Positions 1-8,916 of a stretch of DNA of 32,676 nucleotides are shown here, piece after piece. The notes under the pieces were generated by a model. It was not told where the DNA came from. It was given only the letters and a program-made list of their open reading frames with translations, and did not search any database. The DNA comes from Rhodospirillales bacterium (GTDB lineage Bacteria; Pseudomonadota; Alphaproteobacteria; Rhodospirillales; UBA2165), in contig DUBF01000012.1 of assembly GCA_012960465.1 (NCBI GenBank), positions 1 to 32,676 on the forward strand. The letters are read 5' to 3'. The translations under genes and the position numbers were made by a program. The first letter of the stretch is position 1; each line of letters starts with the position of its first letter.

Positions 1-124
1 GCAATTTTTAACCCCAGCAATTAGTTTGTGGTTTGAATTTTTAAGAAAAAAATAGGCATTAAAGCTGTCTAAAAATTAAATTTTATATGATTACGTATAT
101 TACTGAAATTTATTTTTCATATTT

Positions 125-262
125 ATGAAAAAAAGTCGATTCACAATATTTGCTATAGTAGGAAGTGTGATTTTTTATTCTGTATTAATTTCTATTTCAG
201 ATTTTGAAGAATTTTCTAACGAAGTATCTTTATTAAAAATAGAATTGAATATAAATTTATGA
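125..262 (+). CDS. Possible small single-pass membrane peptide (45 aa), coupled to the MFS gene
   Basis: An open frame of 45 codons starts at ATG 125. Its TGA (260-262) overlaps the ATG of the transporter gene at 259, an ATGA overlap typical of translational coupling. The product begins with a basic Met-Lys-Lys-Ser-Arg head, then about 19 hydrophobic residues (roughly 7-25, FTIFAIVGSVIFYSVLISI), then an acidic, polar tail, the shape of a small inner-membrane protein. There is no convincing Shine-Dalgarno upstream, and AT-rich DNA often yields hydrophobic chance frames. I recognise no family. It could equally be the leader region of the transporter transcript. Confidence 0.25.
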   Translation: MKKSRFTIFAIVGSVIFYSVLISISDFEEFSNEVSLLKIELNINL

Positions 263-1488
263 CATTAAGAATAGCGCTTCGCGTCTTCTTGCCTTTTGCT
301 TTCGGGTTTTATCTCTCGTATTTGTACCGCTCTGTGAATGCAATCATAGCTCCCGATTTGATTGGTGAAATTGGTCTTGATGCAGCCAGCCTAGGCCTTT
401 TGAGTAGTGCTTATTTTATCTCATTTGCGGCGTTTCAGATACCTCTAGGAATAATTCTAGATCGCGTAGGTCCTCGGAAAGTAGAAGCTGCTTTGCTTAT
501 TATAGCTGCGCTAGGTGCTGGTATATTTGCCTCATCTGATACATTAGCGAACCTTATTATTGGGCGCTCTTTCATTGGTCTAGGAGTTTCTGCGTGTTTA
601 ATGGCCTCATTTAAATCTTTTGTTGACTGGTTTCCTAAGGAACATCTTCCTTTATCTAATGGAGCTATAATGATGGCTGGTGGATTAGGTGCTCTTACCG
701 CAACAGCACCCATTGAACTTGTTTTAGAATTCACTGATTGGCGAGGTATTTTTTGGATTCTTGCGGCTCTTACATTGATTAGTTCTATCATGATTTATTC
801 TATTGTGCCCGAACGCTCTATCGAGCGAAAAATTGTTGGCGATACGACGCTACGTGAACAAATATCCGGTTTACTGGAAGTTATTAGCAACCCATTATTT
901 CAACGTTACGTGCCAATTTCTGTTACCTCTCAGGGGTCTATGCTCGCGTTGCAAAGCTTATGGATGGGTCCATGGCTCCGAGATGTGGGAGGTCTTACGC
1001 GTACGGAAACGGCCTCTAGTTTATTAATAATGGCAGTAGCTTTGGCATGTGGGTTTTTATCTTGGGGAATTATAGGTGAGCGTCTAGGACGCTATGGCAT
1101 TTCGCCCATGAAAATTTCACTACTCGGTGTTGCAGTATTTTTAATTATCCAACTTGTTATTATTTTTGAGCCGTTATCTTTCATTTTGCCTATATTATTT
1201 CTCTTTGGTTTTTTTGGCACAGCGGGATCATTATCTTATGTGGGCTTAATTCAGAATTTCCCCAACCATTTATCTGGTAGGGTTTTTACGACTGCCAATC
1301 TTTTGATCTTTTTAGTAGCTTTTTTAGGGCAATGGGGTATTGGCCTAATTATTGATTTATGGCCTCAGGCAAGTGAAGGACATTTTTCCCAGATTGGATA
1401 TCAAGTCGCCTTCGCGGTTGTTTTATTTGTCCAGATTATATCATTTTCATGGGTTGGAATATCCAAGCTTCTTTGGCCGCAGATTTAA
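259..1488 (+). CDS. Major facilitator superfamily transporter
   Basis: The 409-residue product is an integral membrane protein with about twelve hydrophobic segments in two halves. The MFS loop 2-3 signature appears as GIILDRVGPRKV at about residues 64-75, after TM2. The N-terminal helix starts almost at once, so ATG 259 leaves no extra extension. MFS proteins move small solutes by proton symport, antiport or uniport; the substrate cannot be read from the sequence, and the neighbours (purine genes on the far side of a 93-bp gap) do not settle it. No clear Shine-Dalgarno precedes the ATG, which overlaps the stop of the small upstream frame. Family assignment is firm; a specific substrate is not offered. 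Confidence 0.85.
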   Translation: MTLRIALRVFLPFAFGFYLSYLYRSVNAIIAPDLIGEIGLDAASLGLLSSAYFISFAAFQIPLGIILDRVGPRKVEAALLIIAALGAGIFASSDTLANLIIGRSFIGLGVSACLMASFKSFVDWFPKEHLPLSNGAIMMAGGLGALTATAPIELVLEFTDWRGIFWILAALTLISSIMIYSIVPERSIERKIVGDTTLREQISGLLEVISNPLFQRYVPISVTSQGSMLALQSLWMGPWLRDVGGLTRTETASSLLIMAVALACGFLSWGIIGERLGRYGISPMKISLLGVAVFLIIQLVIIFEPLSFILPILFLFGFFGTAGSLSYVGLIQNFPNHLSGRVFTTANLLIFLVAFLGQWGIGLIIDLWPQASEGHFSQIGYQVAFAVVLFVQIISFSWVGISKLLWPQI

Positions 1489-1581
1489 ATAATTCTACGA
1501 TGGTGCCTTCAAAATTTGGGAGATACCTGATATACCGTAAATTAATTGTGATGTTTAAACATTAATAAGAAGAGTTTTAAA

Positions 1582-2880
1582 ATGATTTCGCGTTATAGTC
1601 GTCCCGAAATGGTTGCTATCTGGGAACCAGAAAATAAATTTCGAATTTGGTACGAGATTGAAGCTCATGCCTGCGACGCACAAGCTGAGCTTGGTGTGAT
1701 CCCAAAAGAAGCTGCGCAGGCGGTTTGGGATAAGGGTGCTTTTGAGGTTGATCGGATTGATGAAATTGAGCGTGAAACCAAACATGACGTGATAGCATTT
1801 CTGACGAACCTAGCTGAACACGTTGGTGATGAAGCTCGATTTGTTCACCAAGGCATGACCTCCTCTGACGTCTTAGATACATGTTTAGCAGTTCAATTAA
1901 CGCAGGCGACAGAAATTTTATTATCAGATATAGATCGTTTATTGGTTGCATTAGAAAAACGTGCTTTGGAATTTAAGATGACACCTACCATAGGCCGTAG
2001 TCATGGAATTCATGCGGAGCCAACTACCTTTGGTATTAAGTTAGCAACTTTTTTTGCTGAGTTTTCTCGTAATAAGGATCGTTTATTTCAGGCTGGTAAA
2101 GATATTGGTACATGCGCTATTTCGGGCGCTGTTGGTACCTTTGCTAATATTGATCCTTTTGTTGAAGAATATGTTGCAAAAGCTCTGGGATTAGAGCCGG
2201 AACCAGTTTCTACTCAGGTTATCCCACGTGATCGGCATGCTATGTATTTTTCGGTGTTGGGTATAATTGCAAGTTCTATCGAGCGTCTCGCGACTGAAAT
2301 CCGCCATATGCAGCGGACTGAGGTTCGAGAGGTTGAAGAGTTTTTCTCTAAAGGTCAAAAAGGCTCGTCGGCGATGCCGCATAAACGAAACCCTATATTA
2401 ACAGAGAACCTTACGGGTCTTGCTCGTATGGTTCGTTCCGCCGTTGTACCAGCACAAGAAAATGTTGCTCTTTGGCATGAACGAGATATTTCGCATTCTT
2501 CAGTGGAGCGTATGATCGGCCCAGATGCCACAATAACACTCGATTTTGCTCTTAATCGATTGGCTGGCGTAATTGAGAATTTGCTCGTTTATCCGGAGAG
2601 CATGCAAAAAAACCTCGATGAATTGGGAGGTCTGATATTTTCTCAGCGCGTTTTACTTGGGTTAACGCAGGCGGGGATAAGTCGAGAAGACGCCTATCTA
2701 TTTGTTCAACGTAATGCGATGAAAGTTTGGGAAGAAGGGGCCGATTTTTTGACCGCTCTCAAGTCTGATAAAGATGTTATTTCAAAAATCAGTCCTAAGG
2801 AATTGGATGCTCTTTTTGATGTAAAATATCATACTAAAAACGTTGATACTATTTTTAATAGGGTTTTTGGTAAAAATTGA
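1582..2880 (+). CDS. purB: Adenylosuccinate lyase
   Basis: PurB cleaves SAICAR to AICAR and adenylosuccinate to AMP, releasing fumarate each time; it acts twice in purine synthesis, in the cytosol as a homotetramer. The 432-residue length matches the short bacterial form. Fumarase/aspartase superfamily marks are present in order: TSSDV at 93-97, GRSH at 138-141 with the conserved His, and the signature loop GSSAMPHKRNP at 261-271 carrying the catalytic serine region. A purine-rich AAGAAGAG sits just upstream of ATG 1582. It is the first gene of a purine block that resumes at purS, interrupted by two genes on the other strand and an NRDE gene. Confidence 0.97.
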   Translation: MISRYSRPEMVAIWEPENKFRIWYEIEAHACDAQAELGVIPKEAAQAVWDKGAFEVDRIDEIERETKHDVIAFLTNLAEHVGDEARFVHQGMTSSDVLDTCLAVQLTQATEILLSDIDRLLVALEKRALEFKMTPTIGRSHGIHAEPTTFGIKLATFFAEFSRNKDRLFQAGKDIGTCAISGAVGTFANIDPFVEEYVAKALGLEPEPVSTQVIPRDRHAMYFSVLGIIASSIERLATEIRHMQRTEVREVEEFFSKGQKGSSAMPHKRNPILTENLTGLARMVRSAVVPAQENVALWHERDISHSSVERMIGPDATITLDFALNRLAGVIENLLVYPESMQKNLDELGGLIFSQRVLLGLTQAGISREDAYLFVQRNAMKVWEEGADFLTALKSDKDVISKISPKELDALFDVKYHTKNVDTIFNRVFGKN

Positions 2881-2933
2881 TCGGGGAAGCTAACTTATTT
2901 AATTTTATTTTTTTAACTTATAGGGCCTAGTGG

Positions 2934-2960
2934 TTTTTTTCACCATGTTGGTGGGTTTTT
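2934..2960 (+). terminator. Weak intrinsic terminator candidate for purB
   Basis: A short hairpin CACC-ATGTT-GGTG (2941-2953) is followed by GGTTTTTT on the plus strand. It lies just past purB but inside the last codons of the convergent DUF924 gene. The stem is only four base pairs, so this is a weak call. Confidence 0.3.
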
Positions 2961-3500
2961 TAGATATATGCTTTCTTCTGGTGTGTTTTGTCGACCTAAC
3001 ACAGCATTGCGGTGCGGAAATCGGCCAAAACGCAGGATTGTCTCATAATGCTCAGTTGCTGCCTTGCTAATTCTTTTATCATTAATGGCGTTTATTAATT
3101 TCAAACTCTGTTCTTGATCATCCATAATTTCACTGTGTTCGAGAGGTAGGTAAAAGAATAACTTGGCAACGTGGCTAATATTTTTATCGAACCCTTGGGT
3201 GATTGCATAGTAAGTGACCTCCCTAGCCTTGGGATCGGCTGCAAAAGCTTTTGGGCTCTCACGAAACAAATTACGCGAGAATTGATCTAATATTATGATA
3301 AGCGCTAGACAACTTTTTTGGTTTTCTTTCATATTGTCAAGGCGACCAGCTGCTGCGTCTTCATAGCTGTGTATAAAGTTTTCATGGATCTGTTGATCAA
3401 ATTCAGATGACGATTTGAACCAAATCCTGCGGGGTTTTAGTTCCAATTTTAAATCTGATTTTCCAAACCAAAAATTAAAAACCTTATCTGTTAAGTACAT
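2940..3500 (-). CDS. DUF924 family protein
   Basis: The 186-residue soluble protein matches the DUF924 family, common in Proteobacteria and of unknown biochemical role; members are thought to have a TPR-like helical fold. Conserved blocks visible are the N-terminal VFNFWFG, then LDQFSRNLFR near residue 92, FFYLPLEHSE near 116-125 and RFGRFPHRN near 157-165. Length is usual for the family. It is transcribed toward purB and lies downstream of the DUF1476 gene with a 30-bp gap, so these two minus-strand genes may share a transcript. The stop codon falls in a T-rich hairpin that may end purB transcription. Confidence 0.85.
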   Translation of the reverse strand: MYLTDKVFNFWFGKSDLKLELKPRRIWFKSSSEFDQQIHENFIHSYEDAAAGRLDNMKENQKSCLALIIILDQFSRNLFRESPKAFAADPKAREVTYYAITQGFDKNISHVAKLFFYLPLEHSEIMDDQEQSLKLINAINDKRISKAATEHYETILRFGRFPHRNAVLGRQNTPEESIYLKNPPTW

Positions 3501-3530
3501 TTAAACGATTTTCCGGCTGTTTTGGAGGAA

Positions 3531-3857
3531 TTACAGTTCTTTGACAATCTGTCTGTGAGCTTCTCCAGTGAATTCAATAATTTTATTTCTAATATCATCA
3601 TCACTAATCTTAGCGCCACGCATTTGGATGTCGGCCATGCATTTGCGGATAACGTCTTCGTCTCCCGGTTCTTCTAAATCAGAAGCTACTACACTAGCAG
3701 AAAAATCATCGATTTCAGATTCGTTTAAACCTAAATGTTCTCCTAGCCATAGACCTAATAATTTATTCCGGCGGGCGGTAATTCGGAATTCAGTTTCTTG
3801 ATCAAACTTAAATTTTGCTTCAAAGCCTTTTTCTCTATCGTTAAACGAATTAACCAT
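3531..3857 (-). CDS. DUF1476 protein, ATPase zeta-subunit-like
   Basis: The 108-residue, highly charged, mostly helical protein matches the DUF1476 family, largely confined to Alphaproteobacteria. In Paracoccus denitrificans the member is the zeta subunit, an inhibitor of F1-ATPase hydrolysis. Recognisable features are the N-terminal NSFNDREKGFEAKF, the block ARRNKLLGLWLGEHLG at about 28-43, and the acidic centre. The zeta inhibitory role is known to vary between species, so inhibition here is only inferred. In many alphaproteobacteria this gene lies beside the purC/purS/purQ/purL genes, which fits the location. Confidence 0.88.
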   Translation of the reverse strand: MVNSFNDREKGFEAKFKFDQETEFRITARRNKLLGLWLGEHLGLNESEIDDFSASVVASDLEEPGDEDVIRKCMADIQMRGAKISDDDIRNKIIEFTGEAHRQIVKEL

Positions 3858-3998
3858 TCTTATTAACTCTTATTTTGGGATTGAACTATTGCGTAGTATT
3901 TAAGGTCCTTTTAGCTAATGCGCAACTCCTTGAGCAGAGCTTTAATTAGTTGAACTACAGTCTGGTCATTTCTGAATCAAGTCGTTAACAATGTAATC

Positions 3999-4769
3999 AT
4001 GTGTACTTTTGTAATATTGCGGCGTCCGGGTAATGATTGGCCTGTTATCATTGGTGCTAATCGGGATGAAATGAAAGATAGACCATGGCAAGCACCTGGC
4101 CGTCATTGGCCGGATCGTGAAGATGTAATGGCGGGAAAAGATGATTTAGCTGGTGGCACTTGGCTTGGTATGAATGATGTCGGATTAGTCGCGGGTGTGC
4201 TAAATCGCCGCGGCTCGTTGGGCCCAAAAGAAGGTTACCGCAGCCGCGGGGAATTACCGCTTGAAATACTCAGTCATGTGGACGCATCGGATGCCGCAGA
4301 TGCGCTTAAGGATATTAACCCTAATGCTTATCGGCCTTTTAATATTGTTTTTGCTGATAACCGCGATGCATATTGGTTAAGGCTCGCCGAGACCCGTTGG
4401 GGGCTGCATGCAGAAGTCCATTCGATTCCTCCCGGAATATCTTTGATTACGGCGAGCGATAGAAATGATATATCATCTGCGCGTATTCGCACGTATCTTC
4501 CACAATTTGAGAAGGCCGAGGTGCCTGATCCAGATACGGGAAATTGGTCAGCTTGGCAGTCTTTGTTTTCTAGCCGCATGTTTGATCCGAATGATGGGCC
4601 GGAAGGTGCGATGATGCTATCAACCGACGCTGGCTTTGGCACTGTTTCATCATCGCTTATCGCGTTGCCATCACCAAATTACATTAATATCAAGCATGGT
4701 ATTAGACCCGTTTATTTATTTGCCGAGGGTGCCCCTGCTGAGGCCAGTTATAAACCCGTTAATTTTTGA
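3999..4769 (+). CDS. NRDE/TANGO2 family protein
   Basis: The 256-residue protein starts Met-Cys-Thr and carries GANRDE at about 20-25, the NRDE motif that names the family (TANGO2 in animals). Cys2 is conserved in this family, which resembles N-terminal-nucleophile folds. Bacterial function is unsettled; eukaryotic members have been linked to heme or lipid handling. No signal peptide or membrane segment is visible. The gene sits exactly where related genomes often have purC, between DUF1476 and purS, with 164 bp separating it from purS. It is divergent from the DUF1476 gene across 141 bp, which must hold its promoter. Confidence 0.85.
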   Translation: MCTFVILRRPGNDWPVIIGANRDEMKDRPWQAPGRHWPDREDVMAGKDDLAGGTWLGMNDVGLVAGVLNRRGSLGPKEGYRSRGELPLEILSHVDASDAADALKDINPNAYRPFNIVFADNRDAYWLRLAETRWGLHAEVHSIPPGISLITASDRNDISSARIRTYLPQFEKAEVPDPDTGNWSAWQSLFSSRMFDPNDGPEGAMMLSTDAGFGTVSSSLIALPSPNYINIKHGIRPVYLFAEGAPAEASYKPVNF

Positions 4770-4933
4770 TTTTAACAAACGAGGATACGTTGTTTTGTTA
4801 TGCTACCTCTGCTAAGAAGGCCAAAAAACGATTTACCTAAGATGTGATCGCGCGTGGAGCTCTGTAAAAATGATAAAAGTAAAGTTCAATGCCCATTGCT
4901 ACCATTTTAGGTCTAGTAAATAAGGAAAACATT

Positions 4934-5176
4934 GTGAAAGCAAAAATACATGTCACTCTCAAAAACGGGGTTCTTGACCCCCAAGGAAAGGCCGTCGGCC
5001 ATGCGCTTGGATCGCTGGGTTTTGATGGTGTGCAAGAGGTTCGTCAAGGCAAGTATATTGAGCTCGACCTTGAAGAAACAGATTTTGATAAAGCGCGGAA
5101 TAATGTTGATGCTATGTGTCGCCAGCTTTTGGCAAATACTGTTATAGAAAATTATGATATTGAAATAGAAGTTTAA
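4934..5176 (+). CDS. purS: Phosphoribosylformylglycinamidine synthase, PurS subunit
   Basis: PurS is the small bridging subunit of the three-part FGAM synthase, joining the glutaminase PurQ to the synthetase PurL. The 80-residue product has the family sequence: [20 protein letters not shown] at the start and a [12 protein letters not shown]-like middle ([15 protein letters not shown]). I place the start at GTG 4934 because AAGGA (4922-4926) precedes it by seven bases and homologues begin at this Lys-Ala-Lys; an in-frame ATG at 4889 would add 15 unrelated residues. It is followed by purQ after 37 bp, in one transcript with purQ and purL. Confidence 0.93.
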   Translation: MKAKIHVTLKNGVLDPQGKAVGHALGSLGFDGVQEVRQGKYIELDLEETDFDKARNNVDAMCRQLLANTVIENYDIEIEV

Positions 5177-5213
5177 TGCCTATCAAAATCTGACGAAAGA
5201 TATAATCCCTCGA

Positions 5214-5915
5214 ATGAAAGCCGCAGTTATTATTTTCCCCGGATCCAATCGCGAACGCGATATGGTTATGGCCCTCAAATCAAGTTTAGGTAAGCCCCCA
5301 ATAGAGGTTTGGCACGGTGATATTGAGTTGCCAAAAGTGGATTTAATTGTCTTACCTGGTGGATTTTCATATGGTGATTATTTGCGCTCGGGTGCAATGG
5401 CGGCTCATTCGCCTATTATTAGTGAAGTTAAGCAACAGGCAAAAAGGGGTGTTCATGTTTTAGGTGTTTGCAATGGTTTTCAAATATTGACCGAGACAGG
5501 ATTGTTGCCCGGTGCCCTAATGCGTAACGCAAATTTAAAATTTATCTGTAAAGATGTACATTTAAAGCTCGAGCGTGATGACACTATTTTTGCGGAGGGC
5601 TATAGCATTAATGATGTTATTCGCGTACCGGTTGCCCATCATGACGGCAATTACTTTGCTGACGATGAAACACTTAAAATGCTAGAGGATGATGGAAGGG
5701 TTGGATTTCGATACTGCGGTCCGGATGGAAAAATAGATAAAACTAATAATTTAAACGGTTCGCGTAATAACATCGCAGGTATCTACAATAAACGCGGTAC
5801 AATTCTTGGTATGATGCCGCACCCTGAGAATGCGGTCGAAAAAATGCTGGGGGGAACTGGCGGCAAGCCGATGTTCGACGGCATTTTTACTGGCCTTGAG
5901 AGGTTGCTCGCATGA
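5214..5915 (+). CDS. purQ: Phosphoribosylformylglycinamidine synthase, PurQ subunit (glutaminase)
   Basis: PurQ is the class I glutamine amidotransferase that supplies ammonia to PurL for converting FGAR to FGAM. The triad is visible: Cys86 in LGVCNGFQ, and His203 and Glu205 in MPHPENAVE. The oxyanion region [12 protein letters not shown] lies at about 47-58. The 233 residues are the normal length for the separate subunit, as opposed to the fused domain of large PurL. Its TGA overlaps the ATG of purL by four bases, consistent with coupled translation and a fixed subunit ratio. Confidence 0.97.
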   Translation: MKAAVIIFPGSNRERDMVMALKSSLGKPPIEVWHGDIELPKVDLIVLPGGFSYGDYLRSGAMAAHSPIISEVKQQAKRGVHVLGVCNGFQILTETGLLPGALMRNANLKFICKDVHLKLERDDTIFAEGYSINDVIRVPVAHHDGNYFADDETLKMLEDDGRVGFRYCGPDGKIDKTNNLNGSRNNIAGIYNKRGTILGMMPHPENAVEKMLGGTGGKPMFDGIFTGLERLLA

Positions 5916-8101
5916 GTAAAATAACGCCTAAAATTGTTGCTGAGCACGGACTATCAGAAGAAGAATATCAAAATGTTCTAGATATTATGGGTAGGGAGCC
6001 AAATCTCACGGAACTAGGTGTTTTTTCGGTCATGTGGTCTGAACATTGTTCCTATAAATCTTCTAAAAAATGGTTAAAAACGCTCCCAACTTCAGCTCCT
6101 TGGGTAATTTGTGGTCCCGGTGAGAATGCGGGAGTTGTAGATATTGGAGATGGACAGGCCGCTATTTTTAAAATGGAAAGCCATAACCATCCCAGTTATA
6201 TTGAGCCTTATCAAGGTGCTGCAACTGGGGTGGGCGGAATATTGCGGGATGTGTTCACCATGGGTGCCCGTCCGATTGCCAACATGAATGCGCTTCGCTT
6301 TGGATCGCCTGATCACCCAAAGACCCGGCATCTGGTTTCTGGTGTGGTAGCAGGTATTGGCGGTTATGGTAACTGTATTGGAGTTCCAACGGTGGGTGGC
6401 GAAACAAACTTTGATCCGAGTTATAATGGAAATATTTTAGTCAATGCGATGACAGTGGGTCTTGCGGATACCAATAATATTTTTTATTCGGCAGCTACGG
6501 GCGCGGGAAACTCTGTAGTCTACATTGGCTCTAAGACAGGTAGAGACGGTATTCATGGGGCAACAATGGCGTCTACGGAGTTTAATGAGGATTCAGAAGA
6601 AAAGCGTCCAACGGTTCAAGTTGGAGATCCATTTACAGAAAAGCTTTTAGTTGAGGCGTGCCTTGAATTGATGGCGACTGACGTAATCGTTGCTATTCAG
6701 GATATGGGTGCGGCTGGTTTGACTTCTTCGGCATTTGAAATGGCGTCTAAGGGTGGAGTTGGCGTAGAGATGGACCTTGATAAAGTTCCAGCCCGGGAGC
6801 CTGGAATGACGGCTTATGAGTTTCTGTTATCGGAGAGCCAAGAGCGTATGTTAATGGTTATCGAGCCAGGTAAGGAATCCGTTGCTCAAGCCATTATGGA
6901 GAAGTGGGAGCTTGATTTTGCTGTCGTTGGTCAGTTAACAGATTCTGGCCGAATGGTGATTAAGATGAATGGTAAGATTGAAGCCGATTTACCGATTGAT
7001 CCGCTGGCCTTAGCTTCACCTGAATATGATCGGCCATGGGTTAAAACTGAATCACAGGCAGAGGTTGCGTTAAGTGAGGATATTGTGCCTGAAAATTATC
7101 TGTACACTTTGAAACAAATTCTTAGCTTACCCAATATGTGCTCCCGTCGATGGATTTGGGAACAATATGATCAAATGGTGATGGGTAATACTGTACAACG
7201 TCCTGGCGGTGATGCTGCTGTTATCAGGATCCAAGATACATTGAAAGGGCTAGCGATAGCAACTGATTGTACACCACGGTATTGTTTGGCTGATCCATAC
7301 GAGGGAGGTAAACAAGCAGTTGCAGAAACTTGGCGAAATATTACCGCTGTTGGTGCCAGGCCACTTGCAATAACTGATAATTTGAATTTTGGTAATCCGG
7401 AAAAGCCAGAAATTATGGGGCAATTAGTGGGCACAATTCAGGGTATTAGGGAGGCTTGTAATGTATTAGAATATCCTGTCGTCTCTGGTAATGTTTCTCT
7501 CTATAATGAGACTGCAGGGCAGGCAATTTTGCCGACACCGGCAATTGGGGCTATTGGAATAATGACCGATTATCGGAAATCGGTTAGCATTGCTTTTCAA
7601 AGTGAAGGTGAGAGTATTCTTCTCATAGGTGAAACGTTAGGTCATCTTGGTCAGTCGATTTACTTACGCGAGATTAGTAAAATTGAACACGGGCCGCCGC
7701 CGCCGGTTGATCTTTCTGTTGAGCGGCGCAACGGAGATTGTGTTCGTAGTTTGATTGACGATAGTTTGCTAACGGCTTGCCATGATTTATCCGATGGCGG
7801 CCTTCTTGTAGGCTTAGCAGAAATGGTAATGGCTTCCAACATAGGCGCTAGTATACATGATGTCTCCGGCGATATAGCTCTTGTCCGGTGGGCCTATGGT
7901 GAGGATCAGGCACGTTACTTGGTTACTACCAAAAAAGGTAGTGAAATTATCTCGAGGTGTACTGCTGAAAATGTGCAAGTGCTAGAACTTGGAATGACGG
8001 GTGGTATTGATCTATCTTTTGCTGATGAGAGTATTACGATTGCAGAACTCAAAGAAGCTCATGAGAGCTGGTTACCTAAGTATATGACCGTCATTAATTA
8101 A
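5912..8101 (+). CDS. purL: Phosphoribosylformylglycinamidine synthase, PurL subunit (small form)
   Basis: PurL uses ATP and ammonia from PurQ to turn FGAR into FGAM. At 729 residues it is the small, PurS/PurQ-dependent form, not the 1,300-residue single-chain enzyme of gammaproteobacteria, and both partner genes lie directly upstream. Motifs include the conserved His45 in [10 protein letters not shown], the metal/ATP block KMESHNHPS at 87-95, [18 protein letters not shown] near 163-180, and a second AIRS-type ATP-binding half with [13 protein letters not shown] near 526. No frameshift is seen. The start overlaps purQ by four bases. Confidence 0.97.
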   Translation: MSKITPKIVAEHGLSEEEYQNVLDIMGREPNLTELGVFSVMWSEHCSYKSSKKWLKTLPTSAPWVICGPGENAGVVDIGDGQAAIFKMESHNHPSYIEPYQGAATGVGGILRDVFTMGARPIANMNALRFGSPDHPKTRHLVSGVVAGIGGYGNCIGVPTVGGETNFDPSYNGNILVNAMTVGLADTNNIFYSAATGAGNSVVYIGSKTGRDGIHGATMASTEFNEDSEEKRPTVQVGDPFTEKLLVEACLELMATDVIVAIQDMGAAGLTSSAFEMASKGGVGVEMDLDKVPAREPGMTAYEFLLSESQERMLMVIEPGKESVAQAIMEKWELDFAVVGQLTDSGRMVIKMNGKIEADLPIDPLALASPEYDRPWVKTESQAEVALSEDIVPENYLYTLKQILSLPNMCSRRWIWEQYDQMVMGNTVQRPGGDAAVIRIQDTLKGLAIATDCTPRYCLADPYEGGKQAVAETWRNITAVGARPLAITDNLNFGNPEKPEIMGQLVGTIQGIREACNVLEYPVVSGNVSLYNETAGQAILPTPAIGAIGIMTDYRKSVSIAFQSEGESILLIGETLGHLGQSIYLREISKIEHGPPPPVDLSVERRNGDCVRSLIDDSLLTACHDLSDGGLLVGLAEMVMASNIGASIHDVSGDIALVRWAYGEDQARYLVTTKKGSEIISRCTAENVQVLELGMTGGIDLSFADESITIAELKEAHESWLPKYMTVIN

Positions 8102-8196
8102 GGTTCCTATGTTTATTATGTATTTCATCGGTAAATTTTGTAGTAGTGTTATCTAAAATAAATATCAATAATAAACCAATACAGGAAACAAATGTG

Positions 8197-8436
8197 ATGG
8201 CAATGGATATCGAAGAGATAGAACGACTTATAAAAGAAAGTTTGCCTGATGCAGAAATTCGTATTGAAGATCTGCGTGGCGATGGGGATCATTATTCGGC
8301 TTATGTTGCTTCAAAAGCGTTTGAAGGTCTTCCTAGGGTAAAGCAACATCAAATGGTCTATAATGCTCTTCAAGGTAGAATGGGCAATGAATTACACGCA
8401 TTGGCCTTGCAAACTAGTGTTCCCGAGGTTACTTAA
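8197..8436 (+). CDS. bolA: BolA family protein
   Basis: The 79-residue protein has the BolA/KH-like fold signature: a helix starting MDIEEIERLIKESLPDAE, then the DLRGDGDHYSAYVASKAFEG strand region, and the VKQHQMVYNALQGRM helix. BolA proteins bind a bridging [2Fe-2S] cluster with monothiol glutaredoxins, and the next gene is such a glutaredoxin, 53 bp away. The start is set at ATG 8197, preceded by AGGA at 8183-8187; a GTG at 8146 in frame would add 17 residues without a ribosome site, and ATG 8203 is a close alternative. Whether it belongs to the BolA or the IbaG branch is not decided. Confidence 0.9.
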   Translation: MAMDIEEIERLIKESLPDAEIRIEDLRGDGDHYSAYVASKAFEGLPRVKQHQMVYNALQGRMGNELHALALQTSVPEVT

Positions 8437-8489
8437 GCCATAGTGATTTTTTAAAAAGTCATAATGATATTTTAAGAAGGATTGAGAGC

Positions 8490-8834
8490 ATGAGTGATAA
8501 TCCAGTATTTGATCGCATTCAGACCGAAATTGATGAGAACTTGGTAACTTTGTTTATGAAGGGCACACCTATGTTTCCCCAATGTGGTTTTTCATCTGCT
8601 GTGGTCCAGGCCCTAACCATGATGGGTGTTAAATTTAAAGGTGTTGATGTTTTGGCAGATATGGAAATTCGTGATGGCATTAAACAGTTCAGTGATTGGC
8701 CTACGATCCCACAGCTGTATGTAAAGGGCGAGTTTGTTGGGGGCTGCGATATTATTCGCGAAATGTTTGAAACGGGTGAGTTAAAGAAAGTATTTGACGA
8801 AAACGATATTGAATATTCTGAGGTTCAGCAATAG
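8490..8834 (+). CDS. grxD: Monothiol glutaredoxin, Grx4 type
   Basis: The 114-residue glutaredoxin has the single-cysteine active site CGFS at 32-35, inside the typical block GTPMFPQCGFSSAVVQ. CGFS glutaredoxins bind and hand on [2Fe-2S] clusters using glutathione, often with BolA, encoded just upstream. The glutathione-site stretches WPTIPQLYVKGEFVGGCDI near 71-89 and the C-terminal helix are intact. An AAGGATTGAGAGC ribosome site precedes ATG 8490. It is the last gene of the purS-to-grxD run before convergent transcription. Confidence 0.95.
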   Translation: MSDNPVFDRIQTEIDENLVTLFMKGTPMFPQCGFSSAVVQALTMMGVKFKGVDVLADMEIRDGIKQFSDWPTIPQLYVKGEFVGGCDIIREMFETGELKKVFDENDIEYSEVQQ

Positions 8835-8916
8835 GATTTTTGCATAAGAATTAAAAGCCACCTGTTTAGATTAGGGGATTTTTAATCTTCCACATGCCGC
8901 GAATAAATTAGAATAC

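Noticed and set aside
4770-4933. Remnant of purC
   Set aside because: None of the three forward frames shows any PurC motif, and all contain early stops.
8868-8888. Terminator after grxD
   Set aside because: AGATTA/TAATCT forms a 6-bp, AT-only stem with no T-run after it.
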